Source: Atherinomorus stipes
Lineage: Eukaryota > Chordata > Actinopteri > Atheriniformes > Atherinidae
Direction of reading: 5' to 3'
Assembly (NCBI GenBank): GCA_023101725.1
Contig: JALJCO010007110.1
Coordinates: forward strand, 370,754 to 434,753
DNA length: 64,000 nucleotides
The position numbers and the translations under genes are program-made. This document shows, one piece after another, positions 59,121 through 64,000 of the stretch; the first letter of the stretch is position 1; each line of letters opens with the position of its first letter. Under the pieces are notes generated by a model. That model was not told the DNA's origin and ran no database searches. It saw only the letters and a list, made by a program, of their open reading frames with translations.

Positions 59121-62100
59121 AGCAAAAAGATTCATGTATATTAACAAAATTGATGTCTCATAAAAAAACAAATAAAAAGAAAAAAAAACAAACAAAAAAA
59201 CCCCATTTGTTTTCAGGCACAGTGTCTTTTAAGTATCTTTATTCCCTCATGAGATGTATTTTAAAACAGGAGCTGAAGACTTTGAGGCGTGCTGTGCCAA
59301 GATTACTGAAAATATGATTTATATTGCTTTATCTGCTGTGAAAGCTTTCAATTTGGACCTCCCTCTGAATTCCATAGGAGCCCCATAATGTTTCACAGAT
59401 GTTTAAAGTTGCAGATAACCAGTACAAGGTAAAGGGGATTGGTGTTAAAATGCAACATAATGGGAACCTTTTCATTTTTTTTTTACAATCTCAGTGTCTG
59501 TCTTTATAAAAGAAACTGAAATTGGTCTGTTTAGTGTCTGCATGAAACATTTGTCTGACATGCCACTGTGCACATAAATCCAGAGAGCTGGATTAGTGAA
59601 TGTCAACTCGGAAGAGGTGTTTCCATGATTTACTCCAATACTGTGTCGCACACATAAATCCAAAATGGACTTATTACTGTTGGTGTCAGAGACCAATATA
59701 TTGGGATATACTTTTGTCATTTTTCCTTGATCAGTTTCATTTCACAGCTGGCTCCTGACCTTTTCACTGGAGGAATTGTCGTGTCCTTAGCACTTTTCTT
59801 CTTCACTGGTTGTCAGCAGTGTTTCTGTCTCCCTTTTGAATCAGGATGTGGTCACTTCCCTCCTGACTACACTCCCTTTTGAGTTCAATGGCTTGTACAA
59901 ACCCATGTCAAATGTCATCAGTTGAGCTGTGTGTGCTTTTTCTACCTCAATTTTTTGAGAACACTGTACATTTCATCCAAACAGATGTACTGCAGTTTCA
60001 TTTTATAATTACCGCTATTTTTTAATGTGTAAACTGATGTGTCTACAACTGCGTGAGTTCTCTGTGTGACCACTTTGTTATTACCTTGGGAAAACAATCT
60101 GAGGAAGTAGCAAAGTATTTCATCACTTTGTATATAAATAAACACTTAAAATGTTGCAGTGGCTTTAATTAGTAACCTCACATGATCCACTTCCACATGA
60201 GCTGAATCATTCTTTAGACTAAGAGGGCTCCCTCTCTACTAGTCAAACATTTAGCATTGGGTGGTATTGTGCTACTTGCAAGGACTCTGAGAGGATAGTG
60301 ACCCCAAAAAGATGCCATCATTCTTCTAGCTTGCTCCAAGATATGTTATTCAGTCTGGGTGACAGCTGTCTGCTTGCTGTCAGGACTGAAATTGTCCTGA
60401 GTAACCAAGGTGAGGTGGAAGGAGACGTGTGATGTGGTTTGTCTTGTTGTCAAAAACAATATTAGCAGTTGACTTAAAAAGCAAGGAGGCCAGGAGAAAA
60501 GCCAAGAAAATCATGTTATTACATCGTTATTACTACTTCTTAATGCTTAACAAGAAATTAAGCAGTAGGGCTGCACAATATAATTCTAAATTTACTGTTA
60601 TTGTGACATTGATATGTGCAATATAAATATTTCAATGACACCTGAAACAGGACAAGTATATGTGTAATAATGAGCGCTGTATTCTTGAGGAGGTTGTTTT
60701 TGTGCATGCTCTAGCTACTTGCTCAACTTGCTAGCATGCACAGATGCATAAATAGAATGCAGCCCTCGTCAGTACACCTAACTGCAAAGTTCAACAGTGA
60801 TTATGCATATTGGATGCATTTTTAATGTCATAGATGCCCATTAAACAGGTCATTTCAGAAAGCAGAGACTGTTTGCAAGTTTTTGAATAATGCACATGTG
60901 CGAGACCAACCTGCTAGATTCACAGCTCCCTCCTCTGGCGGAATAACGTGCACGAGCCACTCCGGTGTTTAGCAGACAGCAGGTACAGATTCTCCATCAT
61001 GTCACAAACGCAAGTAAATGGAATGTCATCGTCTGAACTTCGCTAACTGCTAGCAGAATGATGTTAGCTACCTGCTGTAAACGTCAGACGAGTGCACGCA
61101 GCTTCCGGGACGCAGTCTTGCTCTCGCCAATCAATCACTCCCATTGATCAGTCTCACCTATTACCTGTTAAAGGTTGAATATGGACACGGACAGACAGCG
61201 ACTCGTGGCTGGTTGGTGCATGGAGAAACTCAGCGTGGGATGCAGAATGAAGAGGAAAGGGGGAAAAGGAGAGGGTAACGAAGTGGCAGGAACAGCTGCG
61301 AAGGAGGAAAGGCAGGGCTCGGGAAAGGGGGATAGGAAGTAAATCTCAGGGCCCTAGGCCCCTAGAAAGATAAATCTCGGGCCTGGGCGCTCGCCCGGGG
61401 GGGCGTACCTTTAAACTGACCGTCAATCACTCTTACTACGGTTGTAAAAGTGATTGACGAGCCAATAGACAAATGAAAAATACAAGGAATGCAGAGAGAT
61501 TGGCAGATGTTTTTTCAGCCCCATTACTTTCACAGCAGATGTATTATAATATTTTTATATTTAAGGCTTTTAATCAATCAGAGCGTATGGGGTAGTGAAC
61601 CCAGTTTTACCGAATATTGCAAAAATTGTTGAAAGAAATATCTTCTATAACATCTTCTATAAGATCTGGTCTAAGTTTCACTCAGACAAGATCTTACATC
61701 CTTAAACTTGTCACATGTGTCGCAGAAGATCATCACTGCTGATGACGGTGCTATATCCAGCATCAGCATCAGTAAATGTACGACTTGTGATTCGAGACAA
61801 GACTTGCCTGTAAAAATTCTCACTCAATGAAAGTTAGTAAGTACACATCGTGTTAACAGATGTACATTCAAACACAGTTTTGGTTATTTCTGCTGCCACT
61901 TAGGAGTTTAAATGCAAGTAAGTATCTGAGTACACATGGTTAAAGCAGGTTTAAAGAACAGACATAAATTTCTTTTATTCCATGACATTTAGCTCATCTA
62001 CTTTTTAAACATTTTTAATATATTCATTAGTCTTTTGGCTGCATACATGAAGCTGCGCATTTGTATTCTTACAGATAAAATAAGCAAAAAAATATCATTT

Positions 62101-62690
62101 ACAACAATAATCCGTCTTTAAAATCTGAGACAGCCCCTTACTATTCTACCAATGATGTACTTGGGTACTTAAAGCTTTAACTTATTCTTTATTTTAAAGT
62201 AAAGTGATAACATGTTTGGAAAAATCAACATTTTAAATTCCAGAAAGAAAGACACATGTATATCATAGCAAAGTGGTGTGCTAAGCTACATTACAACATG
62301 ATAACATACTTTAAATGACATAGCTAAATCTGGAACAGTTATTTGGGTTTAGAGGAAAGTTTGCTTCTCTCTCTGTCTCAAGAAACAACGTTAGGAGCTA
62401 GGTATTACAAATCTATAGGTTGTACTTAGTGCTCATCTGGAGCTGGGACACCTAGCTTCAGATAAGTACTAAAAATTAGATGTAAAAATTCTGTGCAAAA
62501 GTACAGTATGCAAAACAAATTAGATTAAATATTAATTTCTAGAGTTCATTAAAGCATTTGGATGTTGGATAATATTGCAGATGTATTTGTTTGAATAGTT
62601 AATCCGATGTCAGAAGTTCATAACAAGTTTGTGAATTATGTCCTTAATAACAATGAAAGAGTTTATGATGTTCATCAGGCTTGAATAGAG
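59121..62690. other. Downstream intergenic, mostly unassigned
   Basis: No gene recognised. At 60567 the text AGTAGGGCTGCACAATATAA is a typical fish hAT-MITE end without a partner found. A segment at 61090-61520 is GC-rich (GGGCGCTCGCCCGGGGGGGC) and includes a 50-odd codon Lys/Gly-rich frame starting ATGGACACGGACAGACAG; it is likely repeat-derived. 61530-62690 is AT-rich with nothing identifiable. Confidence 0.4.
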
Positions 62691-62900
62691 CTTGAGGAGT
62701 TGTCGTCACAGCGCGTCGCCCCGCCCCTCCGAACCGGCGTTCCGACATGTTGTTTGTACGCTTACTGAGAGCTACGTTGGTCGTGACTGGAGATGCTGGG
62801 TTATAATGTTGAGTGAAGGACAGTGCCAGCTCTTCGCACAGTCAAGATGATCAAAAAAAAAAAAAGACAAACAAGGGCGAGTTACGGTTTTTCAAGATCT
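62690..62900. promoter_or_regulatory. CpG-rich stretch, possible promoter
   Basis: Contains CACAGCGCGTCGCCCCGCCC and ACCGGCGTTCCG in an otherwise AT-rich area, with a GC-box-like CCCCGCCC. The plus-strand frame at 63009-63257 downstream matches no family I know. Could instead be another CpG-rich MITE. Confidence 0.3.
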
Positions 62901-63711
62901 CCGGTTTGAAAAAAGAAAAAGAAAAAAAAAATCAGATTGTAAACTGCTGAAGTGACAGGGGGCGCCAAGTGGCTGACAGCTGCAGTCTGAAGGAAAGAGA
63001 TTAGCAACATGCAGCATGCCGTGTGTTCTCCAGCTAGTGATCCCTTTGTGACTGATAATTGTGGTATCCTTAAAAAACTACTCCGTGATTCTGTCCTTGC
63101 AGATAGTTTTAATAATGAGGAATCAATCAGTACGATGTGGCCGCTAGATCCTTCCCTCACACACGGCCGTGCTCAGCTGGGAGCAGTCATGTGGAACATG
63201 TCATCGTGTGTGCAGGAACCAGTAAACAATATTCCAGTCATACCAGTGTGCCTGTGAAGATGCTGCTTTGCTGTGAGAATGAACCGGACACTACGACCCT
63301 GGATAAGATCGTCCTTGTTTGCTGTGCATTTGCAAACGTAGCTATGCTAAATCGTTGTTGTCAAGACTAGCACTCAAGCTAACATGAGTTGATGAAAACT
63401 CCGGTTACTTTCTTTTATCTGTTTACTCGTGATGTTCGACACCACTGACATCTGCCTGACAGCTTATTTTGGTCTTTCACGAATCAGACACACTAATCAC
63501 TGTTTTCTTTTTTATAAATAAATGATTGAAACCACGTTAAATATCGTCCTCCTTACATGTTTACTGACAGCTCACAAATGTTTTCTTAACTAGCAGCATA
63601 ACAGTTAACTGTGTAAAAGGCAGAATAACACTTCTCTAACATTAACAGAGCAAAATTACAAATATTACCACGTTACAAACTGATTGTGAAGACTAAATAA
63701 TTCACAATGCA

Positions 63712-63846
63712 TCAGCCGCATGTCTCCACGGAGGACGGAGGTAAGCGGTCCAGACTACTGTCCCACTCTGAGCCATTCAGCTCAGATGGGTCCAGTCCGG
63801 ATATGTCCCCTAGTTTCTCCAAATAAGTCTTCTTTGTGCTAGACAT
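63712..63846 (-). CDS. Short first-exon candidate, unassigned gene
   Basis: ATG at 63846 opens MSSTKKTYLEKLGDISGLDP followed by SELNGSEWDSSLDRLPPSSV and a stop 44 codons in. The frame is open further upstream, without an ATG, to 63981. The pattern KK-YLEKL-xxxGxDP-xL-xxxW-xxDxxxLPP is one I associate with N-termini of fish proteins linked to YqaJ-type nuclease or SWIM-finger mobile genes; that is recollection of a family pattern, not proof. If so, a donor is expected near the LPP (a weak TCC/GTGGAG is present) with later exons toward lower coordinates. I could not find them. Confidence 0.3.
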   Translation of the reverse strand: MSSTKKTYLEKLGDISGLDPSELNGSEWDSSLDRLPPSSVETCG

Positions 63847-63945
63847 TAAATTATTTCTGTACGGCTTTTCTTCTTTGCTCCTTTTCCCTCCAATGTTAAA
63901 ACTCCCGTCAGCTCTCGTTTTGACAGTCAAATCCGTACCAACATC

Positions 63946-64000
63946 ATGGCGGCGCGACTCCGCTTCGCTCAGAATTGTCACGTGACTCCTCAGGCTCTAT
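63946..64000 (+). CDS. Possible gene start running off the right edge
   Basis: ATG at 63946 in strong context (CATCATGGCGG) opens MAARLRFAQNCHVTPQAL with no stop before the window ends. The Ala/Arg-rich start is compatible with a mitochondrial presequence, but 18 residues are too few to identify. It lies about 100 bases from the minus-strand candidate start at 63846, as at a divergent promoter. Confidence 0.25.
   Translation, partial: MAARLRFAQNCHVTPQAL

Noticed and set aside
1..64000. CRISPR arrays, operons, phage or plasmid features
   Set aside because: The sequence is vertebrate nuclear DNA; spaced direct repeats seen here are microsatellites, minisatellites or transposon copies.

Overview
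The window is teleost fish nuclear DNA. Evidence: a recognisable serotonin receptor gene split by a 35 kb GT-AG intron, a second intron-rich vertebrate gene (piwil2), and a dense load of fish-type DNA transposons (TTAA-flanked MITEs, hAT, Tc1/mariner), tRNA-derived SINEs and several LINE types. There are no operons or prokaryotic signals. Species and exact paralogue cannot be fixed from sequence alone.

Left part (1-14.2 kb, minus strand): the 5' end of piwil2, the germline Piwi protein that uses piRNAs against transposons. Six coding exons were traced by splice sites and reading phase (14161-13745, 13660-13558, 1373-1262, 1115-943, 713-623, 184-74), and the gene runs off the left edge just before the PAZ domain. 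The first exon encodes an arginine-glycine array with a roughly 15-residue period. The intron between the second and third traced exons is about 12 kb and is a nest of transposons inside transposons.

Middle (14.2-22.1 kb): the upstream space between two divergently oriented genes. It holds a possible piwil2 leader exon, an old SINE tail, and a TTAA-flanked element at 18154-19498.

Right part (22.1-59.1 kb, plus strand): htr7, the 5-HT7 receptor, as two coding exons (22400-22866 and 58003-58741) encoding 401 residues. The 5' leader has three short upstream ORFs; the last ends in a TGATG overlap with the receptor start. The intron contains a broken Tc1 transposase, a LINE interrupted by MITEs inside a Tc1-like shell, an antisense LINE of restriction-like-endonuclease type, a 276-bp foldback hairpin, and repeats with inverted partners elsewhere in the window.

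Right edge (59.1-64 kb): mostly sequence I cannot assign, then a CpG-rich stretch at 62.7 kb and a probable divergent promoter near 63.95 kb with short candidate starts on both strands. The two main genes have no functional link. Their interest lies in gene architecture, upstream-ORF control, and the transposon load inside a transposon-defence gene.
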